NCBI RefSeq assembly: GCF_003339505.1 | Contig: NZ_QPIW01000031.1 | Span: 1-64,000 of the forward strand | Direction: 5' to 3' | DNA length: 64,000 nt | Source of the DNA: Runella aurantiaca | GTDB lineage: Bacteria > Bacteroidota > Bacteroidia > Cytophagales > Spirosomataceae | In this document: one piece after another, positions 41,040 to 51,124 of the stretch | Layout: every line of letters starts with the position of its first letter | Numbering within the stretch: the first letter of the stretch is position 1 | Notes under the pieces: generated by a model | The model's database searches: none | Seen by the model: only the letters and a program-made list of their open reading frames with translations | Told to the model about the DNA's origin: nothing | Made by a program: the position numbers and the translations under genes

Positions 41040-43274
41040 ATGAGAATTCTACTTTTACTCCTATTTTCCATCCCGGTATTATCCCAAAACACAACCCCTT
41101 ACAAAGTCAATTTTACGACGGAGAAAATCAAAATTGACGGTGTTTTGGACGAACCCATCTGGGAAAAAAGTGCCACATTAGGGGATTTTTGGCAATACTT
41201 CCCCACTGATACCCTAAAAGCCGTGTACAAAACGGATGTAAAAATCGCGTACGACGATAAGTTCGTTTACATCAGTGCTAAATGCTATTCTCAAAGCAAC
41301 AAGTTTGTCATTCTTTCCTACCGGCGGGATTATCGGGCGGGCGGCAACGACAACGTTACCTTTGTCATTGACACGTTCAACGATAAGACCAACGCGTTTT
41401 TGTTTGGAATGAACCCCTTAGGCGTGATGCGGGAGGCATTGCTCTACAACGGCGCGACCGACAACTCGTTTTTTAGCGAATTTTGGGACAATAAATGGAC
41501 GGGCGAATCAAAGATTTATGATAACTATTGGACCACCGAAATCGCGATTCCCTTTACGACCTTGCGTTTTAAAGAAAACACGCCTCAATGGTTGTTTAAA
41601 AGTTATCGTTTTGATACCCAAATCAACGAGCAAAGCACGCTTGTGCAAATCCCCCAAAATCAGATTATCATGAATTTGGGCTATGCCATTCCGATTGAAT
41701 TCGAAAAACCTTTGAAAAAATCAGGAGCCAATATCTCACTGATTCCGTACATTGCGGCGGGCAACGCGCAAGACTTTGTGAATACTAAAAACCCCAACAA
41801 TGGAAGCCGGCTCAACTTCGGAGGAGACGCCAAAATCGCCGTTACGTCGGGGCTTAATTTGGATTTGACCATCAATCCCGATTTTTCCAATGTAGAAGCC
41901 GACCGGCAAGTCATCAACCTCTCCCGGTTTGACATCAACTATCCCGAACAGCGGCAATTTTTCTTGGAAAACTCCGATTTGTTTTCAGGTTTCGGCAGTT
42001 ACGTCATCAACCCTTTTTTGCCACCGCAAAGCAACCTCGGCGGAGCGGGCAATCAAATCATTAGTCCTTTTTTCTCGCGTCAAATCGGCATCGCCCGCGA
42101 CTCCACGACGGGCTTAGGCGTTCCTAACCGTATTGTGTACGGCGCACGTTTGAGCGGAAAGTTGGACGACAACTGGCGTCTTGGTCTACTCAACGCCCAA
42201 ACTGCCGATGATGAATTTAAGGGAATATCGGGGGCAAATTATGGCGTACTGGCCGTGCAACGGAAGATATTTAACCGGTCAAATATCGCGGCTATTTTTG
42301 TCAACAAACAGACCCTACACCCCGAAATGAGCCCCAAACTGACGAATTTCAACCGAGTGGGCGGTCTGGAATACAATTTCACCTCAAAAGACAGCCGCTG
42401 GACGGGCAAAGCTTATTATCACCAATCCTTCAGTGAAACCAAGCAAAAAGATGCTTTTGCCAATGGATTCTCCATCATGTACAGTGTGTTGAAATATACT
42501 TTCCGCTGGGCGCACGATTGGGTGGGCAAGGGCTACGACGCCGAAGTGGGTTTTGTACCCCGCAAAGATTACCTGCGTATCAACCCTACACTCGGGTTTT
42601 CGTTTTATCCGCGCAACAAACTCGTCAACCGGTACAGTGTTGGGGTGGCCTTGGAGCAATACACCATGCCCAACATCGGTACCACCGACCGCATAGCGGG
42701 GCCGTTTCTATCCATGTTTTTCAATAGTTCGGCGCGGATGCTATTCTCGGTGAATCAAAACTACACGTATCTTTTTTCCGATTTTGACGCCTTGCGAAGC
42801 AACAACAAACTGGCCCCTTTGAAAAGAGGTTCGGAGTATACTTACTACAACGCTTCGCTCAATTATTTCTCGGACCAACGCAAAAAATGGTGGCTTTTTG
42901 CCCAGCCCCTCATCGGGCAATATTACGACGGAAACATCGTGAGTCTGGCGGGTTCGCTAAACTATCGTTATCAGCCCTACATTGCATTGGCGATGAATTT
43001 CACCTACAACCACATTGATTTGCCCATTGGCAAAAACAACGTTTTTTTGATTGGCCCACGCTTAGACTGGACGTTCTCCAAAAAGGTTTTTTTGACAACC
43101 TATATGCAATACAACAGTCAATTTGAGAACATGAACATCAATACGCGTTTTCAGTGGCGATTTGCGCCCGTGTCAGATTTCTTTTTGGTCTACATCGACA
43201 ACTACAACACCGCCAACGGCCAATCCCGCAACCGCTCTATTCAGGCCAAGCTGACGTACTGGTTTAATCTGTAA
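41040..43274 (+). CDS. DUF5916-like protein with N-terminal carbohydrate-binding (CBM9-like) domain
   Basis: 744 residues from the ATG at 41040, which gives a signal peptide (MRILLLLLFSIPVLSQ); the frame extends 15 codons upstream without one. Residues about 25-200 resemble the CBM9/DOMON-like domain (KIDGVLDEPIWEKSATLGDFWQYFP, VYISAKCYSQ, NDNVTFVIDTFNDKTNAFLFGMNPLGVM). The rest (about 220-744) is the DUF5916 region, INPDFSNVEADRQVINLSRFDINYPEQRQFFLEN, and then an outer-membrane barrel with aromatic-rich strands. Probably an outer-membrane protein of unknown substrate. Confidence 0.85.
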   Translation: MRILLLLLFSIPVLSQNTTPYKVNFTTEKIKIDGVLDEPIWEKSATLGDFWQYFPTDTLKAVYKTDVKIAYDDKFVYISAKCYSQSNKFVILSYRRDYRAGGNDNVTFVIDTFNDKTNAFLFGMNPLGVMREALLYNGATDNSFFSEFWDNKWTGESKIYDNYWTTEIAIPFTTLRFKENTPQWLFKSYRFDTQINEQSTLVQIPQNQIIMNLGYAIPIEFEKPLKKSGANISLIPYIAAGNAQDFVNTKNPNNGSRLNFGGDAKIAVTSGLNLDLTINPDFSNVEADRQVINLSRFDINYPEQRQFFLENSDLFSGFGSYVINPFLPPQSNLGGAGNQIISPFFSRQIGIARDSTTGLGVPNRIVYGARLSGKLDDNWRLGLLNAQTADDEFKGISGANYGVLAVQRKIFNRSNIAAIFVNKQTLHPEMSPKLTNFNRVGGLEYNFTSKDSRWTGKAYYHQSFSETKQKDAFANGFSIMYSVLKYTFRWAHDWVGKGYDAEVGFVPRKDYLRINPTLGFSFYPRNKLVNRYSVGVALEQYTMPNIGTTDRIAGPFLSMFFNSSARMLFSVNQNYTYLFSDFDALRSNNKLAPLKRGSEYTYYNASLNYFSDQRKKWWLFAQPLIGQYYDGNIVSLAGSLNYRYQPYIALAMNFTYNHIDLPIGKNNVFLIGPRLDWTFSKKVFLTTYMQYNSQFENMNINTRFQWRFAPVSDFFLVYIDNYNTANGQSRNRSIQAKLTYWFNL

Positions 43275-43429
43275 GTTATCTACGCACTTTGGTATTGGAT
43301 TAAAAAACGATGGTTTCTTTGAAGAATGATTATACCCCTTAAAACGAGGTACAATCTGCTGACGTACAAACAATCCTACCAAAGCCGCTGTTATTCGGCT
43401 AATCTGACGTAATTTTGCGAACCAATTGG

Positions 43430-43493
43430 GTATTGAGTAGTTAGTGTTGAGTTTTGGGTACTGTTTTTGTATCAAACTCTTACTACTCAATAC
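43430..43493. repeat. empty inverted-repeat pair upstream of lepA
   Basis: GTATTGAGTAGT (43430-43441) is perfectly inverted at 43482-43493; extending the arms to 19 bp gives 17 matches around a 26-bp loop. The low-complexity GAGTAG-type sequence resembles the arms bounding the two four-helix-bundle genes, but nothing is encoded between them. Confidence 0.55.
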
Positions 43494-43517
43494 GCTGCAC
43501 TCAATACTAAATTTTTA

Positions 43518-45305
43518 ATGAAACACATTCGTAATTTCTGCATTATTGCCCACATTGACCACGGCAAAAGCACGCTGGCCGACCGCTTATTGGAGTTTAC
43601 CAAGACGGTCACTAACCGTCAAATGCAAGCCCAGCTACTTGATGACATGGATTTGGAGCGTGAGCGCGGTATCACCATCAAGAGCCACGCCATCCAAATG
43701 GATTATTTATATAAAGGCGAAAAATACACCCTTAATTTGATTGATACGCCTGGCCACGTGGATTTTAGCTATGAGGTATCGCGCTCGATTGCCGCCTGCG
43801 AAGGCGCGCTGTTGCTCGTAGATGCTTCGCAAGGCGTGGAGGCACAAACGATTTCCAACCTGTATTTGGCGATGAATCAGGGGTTGGTCATCATCCCCGT
43901 TTTGAACAAAATTGACCTTCCGGGTGCCATGCCCGAAGAAGTCAAAGACGAAATGGAAGACCTCCTCGGCTGCGACCGCGACGACATTATTCCCGCCTCG
44001 GGCAAAGCAGGCATCGGCATTGAAGAAATTTTAGCGGCCATCATTGAGCGTGTTCCCGCCCCGAAAGGCAACCCTGACATTGAACTCCAAGCCCTGATTT
44101 TTGACTCTGTTTTTAACTCTTATCGTGGTATTGAAGTAATTTTTCGCGTTCAGAACGGAAGCATCCGCAAAGGCGACAAGGTAAAATTTGTGGCCACGGG
44201 CAAAGAATACAACGCCGACGAAATCGGGACGCTACGTCTGGAAAAAGAACCCAAAGAGGTGATTGAATGTGGCGATGTAGGGTACTTGATTTCGGGTATC
44301 AAAGTAGCTCGTGAAGTAAAAGTTGGGGATACGATTACGCACGTAGATAAACCGTCCAAAGAACCCATCAAAGGGTTTGAAGAAGTAAAACCGATGGTAT
44401 TTGCGGGACTTTACCCCGTCGAAACCAGTGAGTTTGAAGAAATGCGTGAGGCCATGGAAAAGCTGCAACTCAATGATGCAGCCCTCGTGTGGGAACCCGA
44501 AACCTCGGCGGCGTTGGGCTTCGGTTTCCGTTGCGGCTTCTTAGGAATGTTGCACATGGAAATCGTGCAAGAACGCCTAGAGCGGGAGTTTGACATGACC
44601 GTGATTACGACCGTTCCTTCGGTAAAATTCAACGTGGTGACCACCAAAGGAAACATGCTCGAAGTAAGTGCGCCTTCAGAAATGCCCGAACCCAACTACA
44701 TTGAATGGATTGAAGAGCCTTTTATCAAAGCACAAATCATCACGAAATCAGAATACATCGGGCCCATTTTGAAGCTCTGTATGGACAAGCGCGGCCTGCT
44801 CAAAAACCAAAATTACCTCACCGCCGAGCGCGTGGAGTTGGTGTTTGAAATGCCGTTGGCCGAAGTAGTATTTGACTTTTTCGATAAGCTAAAAACCATC
44901 TCGCGCGGATATGCTTCACTCGACTATGAGCTATTGGATTACCGTGAGTCAGATATGATTAAACTCGACGTGATGCTCAACGGCGACGGGATAGATGCCC
45001 TTTCGGCCATCGTACACCGTACCAAAGCCTACGAATGGGGAAAGAAACTTTGCGAAAAATTACGCGAACTTATTCCCCGTCAAATGTTTGAAATTGCCAT
45101 TCAGGCCGCTATCGGACAAAAAATCATTGCCCGCGAAACCGTCAAAGCCATGCGTAAAGACGTATTGGCTAAGTGTTACGGAGGGGATATTTCCCGTAAA
45201 CGTAAGCTGTTGGAAAAACAGAAAAAAGGGAAGAAACGGATGCGTCAGGTCGGTAGCGTAGAGATACCGCAAGAGGCATTTATGGCGGTGTTGAAGATTA
45301 ATTAA
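43518..45305 (+). CDS. lepA: elongation factor 4 (LepA)
   Basis: 595 residues from the ATG at 43518 ([20 protein letters not shown]), matching the family's usual length; the 17 upstream codons belong to a repeat. GTPase motifs: [26 protein letters not shown]; the effector segment [14 protein letters not shown]; then the LepA-specific C-terminal domain ([74 protein letters not shown] region). A ribosome-associated GTPase that helps assembly or back-translocation. An Uma2 pseudogene follows immediately. Confidence 0.98.
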   Translation: MKHIRNFCIIAHIDHGKSTLADRLLEFTKTVTNRQMQAQLLDDMDLERERGITIKSHAIQMDYLYKGEKYTLNLIDTPGHVDFSYEVSRSIAACEGALLLVDASQGVEAQTISNLYLAMNQGLVIIPVLNKIDLPGAMPEEVKDEMEDLLGCDRDDIIPASGKAGIGIEEILAAIIERVPAPKGNPDIELQALIFDSVFNSYRGIEVIFRVQNGSIRKGDKVKFVATGKEYNADEIGTLRLEKEPKEVIECGDVGYLISGIKVAREVKVGDTITHVDKPSKEPIKGFEEVKPMVFAGLYPVETSEFEEMREAMEKLQLNDAALVWEPETSAALGFGFRCGFLGMLHMEIVQERLEREFDMTVITTVPSVKFNVVTTKGNMLEVSAPSEMPEPNYIEWIEEPFIKAQIITKSEYIGPILKLCMDKRGLLKNQNYLTAERVELVFEMPLAEVVFDFFDKLKTISRGYASLDYELLDYRESDMIKLDVMLNGDGIDALSAIVHRTKAYEWGKKLCEKLRELIPRQMFEIAIQAAIGQKIIARETVKAMRKDVLAKCYGGDISRKRKLLEKQKKGKKRMRQVGSVEIPQEAFMAVLKIN

Positions 45306-45314
45306 TGCATAAAG

Positions 45315-45905
45315 ATGGGTTTGCCAGCACACAATCATCCAGTTTATACCATTGCTGAATACCTCGAACTCGAACGCCAAACTGGTATTAAATACGAGTA
45401 TGAAGACGGTGAAGTATTTGCGATAGCTGGAGGAACGGTTGAACACAGTCTTATTGGAAACAATAGTAGGTGGAGAACTCCGCCGTGTTCTCAAAAATCG
45501 TCCGTGCAATGCCTACAACAGCGACCTAAAAATCGCCATCAACGAGGAAAAATATCGCTACGCTGAAGCATCGGTAATTTGTGGCCCAGTAGAATACTTT
45601 GATGAGAATCCCGAAGCCGCCAAAAATCCCGTGCTGATTGTAGAAGTGCTTTCCGAAAGTTCAGAATCGTACGACCGAGGTGAGAAATTTAAAAAATACC
45701 GCCAAATTCCTACTTTCAGGGAATATGTATTAATTGAGCAACGCTTTCCGTTGGTAGAAGTATTTTTAAAATAGACGAAAAGACTTGGCAATACCGGGTG
45801 TATGAACAATTGGACCGAATGGTGCAGTTAGATTCTATCGAAGCCGAAATTCCGCTTGCCGAATTATACAGCGGAGTGATTTTTAATGAACAAACATCGA
45901 ACTAA
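45315..45905 (+). pseudogene. Uma2-family endonuclease-like gene with two frameshifts
   Basis: Three reading frames in turn encode one Uma2 (DUF820) protein: MGLPAHNHPVYTIAEYLELE...GGTVEHSLIGNN in the first, LLETIVGGELRRVLKNRPCNAYNSDLKIAIN...VICGPVEYFDENPEAAKNPVLIVEVLSESSESYDRGEKFKKYR in the second, and IDEKTWQYRVYEQLD...IPLAELYSG in the third, ending at TAA 45903-45905. The first shift is near 45471; the second is in the T5A4 run near 45763-45771 and is repaired by adding one base. It would have been about 195 residues. Sequencing error in the homopolymer is possible for the second shift but less so for the first. Confidence 0.85.
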
Positions 45906-45995
45906 TTTCTGAAAGAAATAAACGACTTTTGAGTGTTTCTACTAATTTTGACACTCGAAACTTAAAGGAACTATTCCCTATTCATTCTCACTCAT

Positions 45996-47624
45996 ATGGC
46001 AGAAGTAATCCGAATGCCCAAGATGTCCGATACCATGACCGAAGGCGTCATAGCAGCTTGGAACAAGAAAGTAGGAGATGTAATTAAATCAGGCGACATC
46101 ATCGCCGAAGTAGAAACCGATAAAGCGACCATGGACTTGGAGTCGTACCAAGAAGGTACACTTTTGTACATTGGCGTAGAAAAAGGCGCTGCCGTACCCA
46201 TAGATGGAATCATGGCAATCGTGGGTGCGCCTGGCGAAGATTACAAGGCGCTGCTTGATGGCGGCGCTGCTCCATCTCAACCCGCGCCTGCGGCTCCCAC
46301 TGAGCAACCAGCGGCGGCACCTGCTCCCGCAGTAGCAGCCCCTACGCCCGCCGCGAATGTCAACGCAACAATCGTTCGGATGCCTAAAATGAGCGATACC
46401 ATGACCGAAGGCGTACTGGTAGCGTGGCTAAAAAAAGTAGGAGACAAAGTAAAATCAGGCGATATTCTGGCCGAAGTCGAAACCGACAAAGCCACCATGG
46501 AACTTGAAAACTACGAAGACGGCACCTTGCTCTACGTTGGAGCCAAAGAAGGAGAAGCCGTAGCCGTAGATGGCGTCATTGCTATCATTGGCGAAGAAGG
46601 CGCTAATTACCAAGCTTTATTGAACAGCGATGGTCAACCAGCCCCCGTTGCAGTCGCAGCACCTGCTCCCGCCGCAACGCCTCCTGCTGCTCAGGCCCCG
46701 CAAGTCTCCGACAACGGTGCCGACGCTCGCATTAAGGCGTCGCCCTTGGCAAAAGCGTTGGCAAAAGATAAAAACGTTGATTTAACCAAAATCACGGGTT
46801 CGGGCGAAGGTGGACGCATCGTTAAGAAAGACATTGACGCCGCACAATCAGCAGTTAGCAGTTCGCCGTCGGCAGTTGACAGTGCAAAGCCTGCACCACA
46901 AGCCGAAAAATCCGCACCCGCCGCTGCTCCAGCGCCCGTGGGCGAATACGAAGACGTGCCGGTATCGCAAATGCGCAAGACCATTGCCCGTCGTTTGAGC
47001 GAAAGTTTGTTTACAGCACCGCATTTCTACCTTACCATGGAAATTACCATGGACAAAGCCATGGAATTGCGCGGTAAAATCAACGAAGTTAGCCCTGTCA
47101 AAATATCATTTAACGACATGGTCATCAAAGCCGCTGCGTTGGCATTGAAACAACACCCTGCCGTTAACTCTGCGTGGCTAGGTGATAAGATTCGCAAATA
47201 CCATTACGTAAATATTGGGGTTGCCGTAGCCGTTGACGAAGGTCTGTTGGTTCCCGTAGTGCGTGATGCCGACAAGAAAGTTCTTTCTATCATTGCCGGT
47301 GAAGTGAAAGAAATGGCCGCCAAAGCCAAAGACAAAAAACTTCAACCTAAAGATTGGGAAGGCAATACATTCTCGATTTCAAACCTTGGAATGTTTGGAA
47401 TCGACGAATTTACGGCTATTATCAATCCGCCAGATTCGTGCATCATGGCCGTGGGTGGCATCAAGAAAGTAGCCGCGTTCAAAGAAGACGGTACGATTTA
47501 TCCCACCAACATCATGAAAGTAACGCTCTCTTGCGACCACCGCGTGGTGGATGGTGCTACAGGCTCGGCCTTCCTCCAAACATTTAAGAAACTGTTGGAG
47601 AACCCGCTCGGAATGTTGGTATAA
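45996..47624 (+). CDS. pdhC: pyruvate dehydrogenase complex dihydrolipoamide acetyltransferase (E2)
   Basis: 542 residues. Two N-terminal lipoyl domains (lysines in ETDKATMDLES, about residue 44, and ETDKATMELEN, about 168) are joined by Ala/Pro-rich linkers; then a peripheral subunit-binding domain (IKASPLAKALAKDKNVDLTKITGSGEGGRIVKKDI) and the acyltransferase core ending in the catalytic CDHRVVDGATGSAF. It transfers the acetyl group from E1 to CoA. The dual lipoyl layout is a PDH E2 pattern rather than the single-lipoyl 2-oxoglutarate E2. No E1 or E3 gene lies nearby. A strong terminator follows. Confidence 0.95.
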   Translation: MAEVIRMPKMSDTMTEGVIAAWNKKVGDVIKSGDIIAEVETDKATMDLESYQEGTLLYIGVEKGAAVPIDGIMAIVGAPGEDYKALLDGGAAPSQPAPAAPTEQPAAAPAPAVAAPTPAANVNATIVRMPKMSDTMTEGVLVAWLKKVGDKVKSGDILAEVETDKATMELENYEDGTLLYVGAKEGEAVAVDGVIAIIGEEGANYQALLNSDGQPAPVAVAAPAPAATPPAAQAPQVSDNGADARIKASPLAKALAKDKNVDLTKITGSGEGGRIVKKDIDAAQSAVSSSPSAVDSAKPAPQAEKSAPAAAPAPVGEYEDVPVSQMRKTIARRLSESLFTAPHFYLTMEITMDKAMELRGKINEVSPVKISFNDMVIKAAALALKQHPAVNSAWLGDKIRKYHYVNIGVAVAVDEGLLVPVVRDADKKVLSIIAGEVKEMAAKAKDKKLQPKDWEGNTFSISNLGMFGIDEFTAIINPPDSCIMAVGGIKKVAAFKEDGTIYPTNIMKVTLSCDHRVVDGATGSAFLQTFKKLLENPLGMLV

Positions 47625-47656
47625 TCAACCTCACGGCGGCGGCCAACCGTCCTTAG

Positions 47657-47696
47657 TCCCTCTCCTACTGTCATTTTTTAGGAGAGGGATTTTTAT
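47657..47696 (+). terminator. intrinsic terminator after the E2 gene
   Basis: 10-bp stem TCCCTCTCCT/AGGAGAGGGA followed by TTTTTATTG. Confidence 0.85.
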
Positions 47697-47737
47697 TGTC
47701 TATCAATTGTTTTTCAATCATCAGACTCATTTATATC

Positions 47738-48280
47738 ATGCAACCAATTCATGCCACAACCGTAGTAGGTATCATTCATAACGGAGAAGTAGTAGTAGGC
47801 GCCGACGGACAGGCCACCATGGGAAATACCGTTGCCAAAAGCAACGTTCGTAAAGTAAGAAGCTTAGCTGGCGGAAAAGTAATTGCGGGATTTGCAGGCT
47901 CCACCGCCGACGCGTTTACGCTCATCGAACGTTTTGAAGAAAAACTCAATGCCTACGGCGGCAACCTCAAACGCGCCGCCATCGAACTCGCCAAAGACTG
48001 GCGCACCGACCGATACCTTCGCAAATTGGAAGCCATGATGATTGTGGCGGGAAAAGACGAGCTGCTCGTTATCTCAGGCACGGGCGATGTACTCGAACCC
48101 GACAATCAGGTGGCCGCTATTGGCTCAGGAGCGATGTTTGCCCAAAGTGCGGCCTTGGCGCTCAAAAAACACGCACAGCACCTTTCAGCCGAAGATATGG
48201 TCCGCGAAAGTCTTCACATTGCCGCCGATATTTGTATCTATACCAACCACAATCTGGTCGTGGAGAAAGTCAAAGAATAA
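47738..48280 (+). CDS. hslV: ATP-dependent protease peptidase subunit HslV (ClpQ)
   Basis: 180 residues from the ATG at 47738. The core [54 protein letters not shown] and [15 protein letters not shown] is typical. The family nucleophile threonine (TTVVG) is preceded by MQPIHA rather than by Met alone, so the enzyme either needs removal of a short propeptide or behaves like the extended B. subtilis CodW type, which uses its N-terminal region differently. Its partner ATPase gene hslU is not adjacent. pth follows after 43 bp. Confidence 0.95.
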   Translation: MQPIHATTVVGIIHNGEVVVGADGQATMGNTVAKSNVRKVRSLAGGKVIAGFAGSTADAFTLIERFEEKLNAYGGNLKRAAIELAKDWRTDRYLRKLEAMMIVAGKDELLVISGTGDVLEPDNQVAAIGSGAMFAQSAALALKKHAQHLSAEDMVRESLHIAADICIYTNHNLVVEKVKE

Positions 48281-48323
48281 AGGCTGGATTCACTTTTTTG
48301 TTTTATAATCAATTACACTTTCT

Positions 48324-48884
48324 ATGAAATACCTCGTCGTAGGTCTCGGCAACATTGGACCTGAATACGCATTTACGCGCCACAACGTAGGCTTTATGGT
48401 ACTTGACCGACTGGCCGCCCAACATGACTTTAAGTTTTCGATGCAAAAACTGGCCTATACCGCCGAGTTTAAATACAAAGGACGGCAAATTTACTTTATC
48501 AAACCGACCACATACATGAATCTCAGCGGCAAAGCCGTGCGATACTACATGGACTCGTGGAAAATCCCCGTTGAAAATGTGCTGGTCGTGACGGATGAGA
48601 TTCAACTTCCGCAGGGCAAGATTCGAATCAAACCCAAAGGCTCCAATGGTGGACACAACGGCTTACGAAATATTGAAGAATTGCTGGGCACTCAGGAGTA
48701 CACCCGATTGCGGTTTGGGGTTGGCGATGATTTTCCCCGTGGACAACAGGTAAAATATGTTTTAAGTAATTTTCCCGAAAATAGTTTCGAAGAATTACTC
48801 ATTGATTTGGACCGTGCTGGAGAAGCAATACTTAGTTTTTGTACTTTAGGACTTCAAAATGCTATGAATAATTTCAATCAATGA
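48324..48884 (+). CDS. pth: peptidyl-tRNA hydrolase
   Basis: 186 residues. MKYLVVGLGNIGPEYAFTRHNVGFMVLD (substrate Asn and catalytic His at about residue 20), FIKPTTYMNLSGKAV, VVTDEIQLPQGKIRIKPKGSNGGHNGLRNIEELLGTQEYTRLRFGVG are the conserved Pth segments. It releases tRNA from prematurely dropped peptidyl-tRNA. Downstream of hslV by 43 bp, probably cotranscribed. Confidence 0.97.
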   Translation: MKYLVVGLGNIGPEYAFTRHNVGFMVLDRLAAQHDFKFSMQKLAYTAEFKYKGRQIYFIKPTTYMNLSGKAVRYYMDSWKIPVENVLVVTDEIQLPQGKIRIKPKGSNGGHNGLRNIEELLGTQEYTRLRFGVGDDFPRGQQVKYVLSNFPENSFEELLIDLDRAGEAILSFCTLGLQNAMNNFNQ

Positions 48885-49058
48885 TTGTACTTTTTAAAGA
48901 ATTTTACTTTTTTGCAAATAAAAATTTTATTAAAGTTGTATTATTTTAATCAGAATAATATTCTGAAATTTTCAACCAAATACTTTGTTTTTTATTAAAA
49001 ATCAGGGTTTTATGAAAGATTAAACAGAATATTATTTCGAATATCAAAAATTAAAAAT

Positions 49059-49088
49059 TTGGACTTATAAAATCTTGCCGTACCTTTG
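49059..49088 (+). promoter_or_regulatory. promoter for the small secreted protein gene
   Basis: TTG (49059-49061), exactly 19 bp, TACCTTTG (49081-49088): perfect consensus, 36 bp before the ATG. The preceding 170 bp after pth are very A/T-rich and hold no gene. Confidence 0.8.
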
Positions 49089-49124
49089 TATCGTTCAATC
49101 AGCAGAAGAGAATTGAACTATATT

Positions 49125-49589
49125 ATGAAATACCCAGTTAAGTTAATTATATTTGTAATAGGATTCTGTTTGAGTTTAGTTTCAATCGAATCAAACGCAA
49201 AAGATGATAAGAGTACCGTAAATACCGCGGGCTTATCAAAAGGAAGAGAAAAGGCATTTGAACAGTACATTACCGATCATTTTACGCCTTTTATTGAGCA
49301 GGACGAGTGGAAAGTTTTTACGGAAGTTGTGACTTTATACAACCAAAGCCCGTCCAAGTTAGTGAATGTAAACGCCGAAAAGCAGCAAGAGTTTAAAAGT
49401 GCAGTGAAGTTGTTGAATCATGCCATGAAGAGCAGCGATGACGAAAATGCAAAAATTTGGCTCGAAAACGTTCGCAAAACGGCACATAATATAAATTTTC
49501 TGTGGACTGTAGATTGGGAAACATTGACTCCCGCCCACGACACAGAAAGAATCATTGGGGAACCAATCAGCATGCTCAACGGTTTTTAG
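49125..49589 (+). CDS. hypothetical small secreted protein
   Basis: 154 residues from the ATG at 49125 (MKYPVKLIIFVIGFCLSLVSIESNAK), which gives a signal peptide cleaved near SNA; an upstream TTG lies inside the promoter and is rejected. The mature part is helical and charged (GREKAFEQYITDHFTPFIEQDEWKVFTEVVTLYNQSP, KSAVKLLNHAMKSSDDENAKIWLENVRKTAHNINFLWTVDWE). No family is recognised. It has its own strong promoter and a shared terminator, so it is a single-gene unit, possibly well expressed. Confidence 0.75.
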   Translation: MKYPVKLIIFVIGFCLSLVSIESNAKDDKSTVNTAGLSKGREKAFEQYITDHFTPFIEQDEWKVFTEVVTLYNQSPSKLVNVNAEKQQEFKSAVKLLNHAMKSSDDENAKIWLENVRKTAHNINFLWTVDWETLTPAHDTERIIGEPISMLNGF

Positions 49590-49666
49590 TAACTTTTGAA
49601 AAGCTGCAAAGAATTTAAAGTTAGTTTTTTCATGTAGAAAAGGTTAAGGGTTTAGGAATAGTCAGT

Positions 49667-49698
49667 ATAAAGCCCCGCTCTCGATAGCGGGGCTTTAT
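49667..49698. terminator. intrinsic terminator between convergent genes
   Basis: 13-bp perfect stem ATAAAGCCCCGCT/AGCGGGGCTTTAT with a 6-nt loop, then CTTTTTG on the plus strand. It serves the gene at 49125 and may also stop the GH109 gene from the other side. Confidence 0.85.
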
Positions 49699-49720
49699 CT
49701 TTTTGTACCTATCAAGAGTT

Positions 49721-51124
49721 CTACACATTCACCAGCATTCCGAGCTTACGCGCTTCTTTCCAGCGTCCCCGGGTAAAATCCGGGAATTTAACTGGCGCAT
49801 TGCCACCCTGAATCGAAAGCGCCGAAAGCGGCGTAACCGACGACCACGAGGCCGCATCGTACACGTCCATATCCAGCGACGTACCCCGGTTGAAGCAATC
49901 AATCAAACGGTAAATCAACACAAAGTCCATCCCGCCGTGTCCACCGTTTTTCTCAATTTCGTCCTTCATTTTGGCCCAAATCGGGTGTTTGTATTGCTCT
50001 CTGAGCGCCTTGTATTCTTCGTCTTTCAAAAATCCGTGGCCCTGTCCTTTTTTCGAGAAATGACTTGGATAGCCCATGTGAAACGCTTTGGTTCCCGCCA
50101 ACATGTTGATACGACTGTAAGGCCGCGCCGTAACAATATCGTGCTGCACCAAAATCGAGCGACCTAAATGTGTCTTAATCAAGGTGTTGTTCATGTCACC
50201 TTTCTTAAATCCTTTGCGACCGTGAAACTCATTTGTAGGGTCGGTCATTACCGTCGAATCTTCGCTCAAGCTTGCTTCCAAACTGCTCATCGAAACCAAG
50301 TGATTGAAGCGGTCGCCACGGTCGATGTTCATGTATTGAGCTACTGGCCCCAAACCGTGCATCGGATACAGGTTTCCATCGCGGGCGTAGTTGTGACGAA
50401 TGCGCCACATGTTGTAGTAATCTGTTTTGGAGAAAAGCAACTCACGCAGGTCGTGGATATAACCGCACTCCGCGTAGGTAAGCGTGCCAAAAAGACCTTC
50501 ATTGGCCATGTTGAGCAGCCATAATTCTTCGTCACCATAACAGACGTTTTCGAGCATCATACAGTTACGCTGGGTTTGTTCAGCGGTGTTGACCAATTTC
50601 CAGCAATCTTCCAAGGTATACGCTGCGGGCACTTCAGTGGCTGCGTGTTTGCCCTGTTGCATGGCATAAACGCACATGGGCACGTGGTCTTCCCAAGGCG
50701 TAGCGATGATGACAAGGTCAATATCATCGCGGCGACACATTTCTTTCCAAGCATCCACTTTGGTGTGGTAGTAAGCAACATCATTTACGCCCTGTTTTTC
50801 CAACCATTGCTTTGTACGATTGGTGTAACGCTCCTGAATATCGCAAACCGCCACAATTTTAGCCTTAGCTCCGCAGGCATGTACAAGCTTTACGTGCCCC
50901 GAACCTCGGTTTCCAACCCCAATAAAGGCGACACGGACTTGGGCAATGGGTGGCATTTTGAGGCCGATTACCGACTTACCCACGGGTTTAGGCGCGAAAG
51001 TGGCCCGTTCGATTTGCGCCTCAACAGAATTGTTATTGGCTTTGGAAATAAAAGGTAATCCTAAAGCGGAACCTATCGCCGCCGATGCTTTCAAAAATGA
51101 ACGGCGTTCCAGGAAATTTTTCAT
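49721..51124 (-). CDS. GH109-like Gfo/Idh/MocA protein (alpha-N-acetylgalactosaminidase type), Tat signal
   Basis: 467 residues. The N terminus ERRSFLKASAAIGSALG is a twin-arginine signal. A Rossmann motif GVGNRGSGHV (about 67-76) binds NAD, followed by VCDIQ and ATPWEDHV. MLENVCYGDEELWLLNM, GYIHDLRELLF, YPMHGLGPVAQYMNIDRGDR and NGGHGGMDF agree with the GH109 enzyme of Elizabethkingia as I recall it. GH109 enzymes use bound NAD+ in an oxidation-elimination mechanism to remove terminal alpha-GalNAc. Predicted periplasmic. Related Gfo/Idh enzymes with other sugar substrates remain possible. Single-gene unit. Confidence 0.85.
   Translation of the reverse strand: MKNFLERRSFLKASAAIGSALGLPFISKANNNSVEAQIERATFAPKPVGKSVIGLKMPPIAQVRVAFIGVGNRGSGHVKLVHACGAKAKIVAVCDIQERYTNRTKQWLEKQGVNDVAYYHTKVDAWKEMCRRDDIDLVIIATPWEDHVPMCVYAMQQGKHAATEVPAAYTLEDCWKLVNTAEQTQRNCMMLENVCYGDEELWLLNMANEGLFGTLTYAECGYIHDLRELLFSKTDYYNMWRIRHNYARDGNLYPMHGLGPVAQYMNIDRGDRFNHLVSMSSLEASLSEDSTVMTDPTNEFHGRKGFKKGDMNNTLIKTHLGRSILVQHDIVTARPYSRINMLAGTKAFHMGYPSHFSKKGQGHGFLKDEEYKALREQYKHPIWAKMKDEIEKNGGHGGMDFVLIYRLIDCFNRGTSLDMDVYDAASWSSVTPLSALSIQGGNAPVKFPDFTRGRWKEARKLGMLVNV

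Noticed and set aside
49081-49124. TTG start for the small secreted protein
   Set aside because: It would begin inside the -7 promoter element and put extra residues before a good signal peptide.
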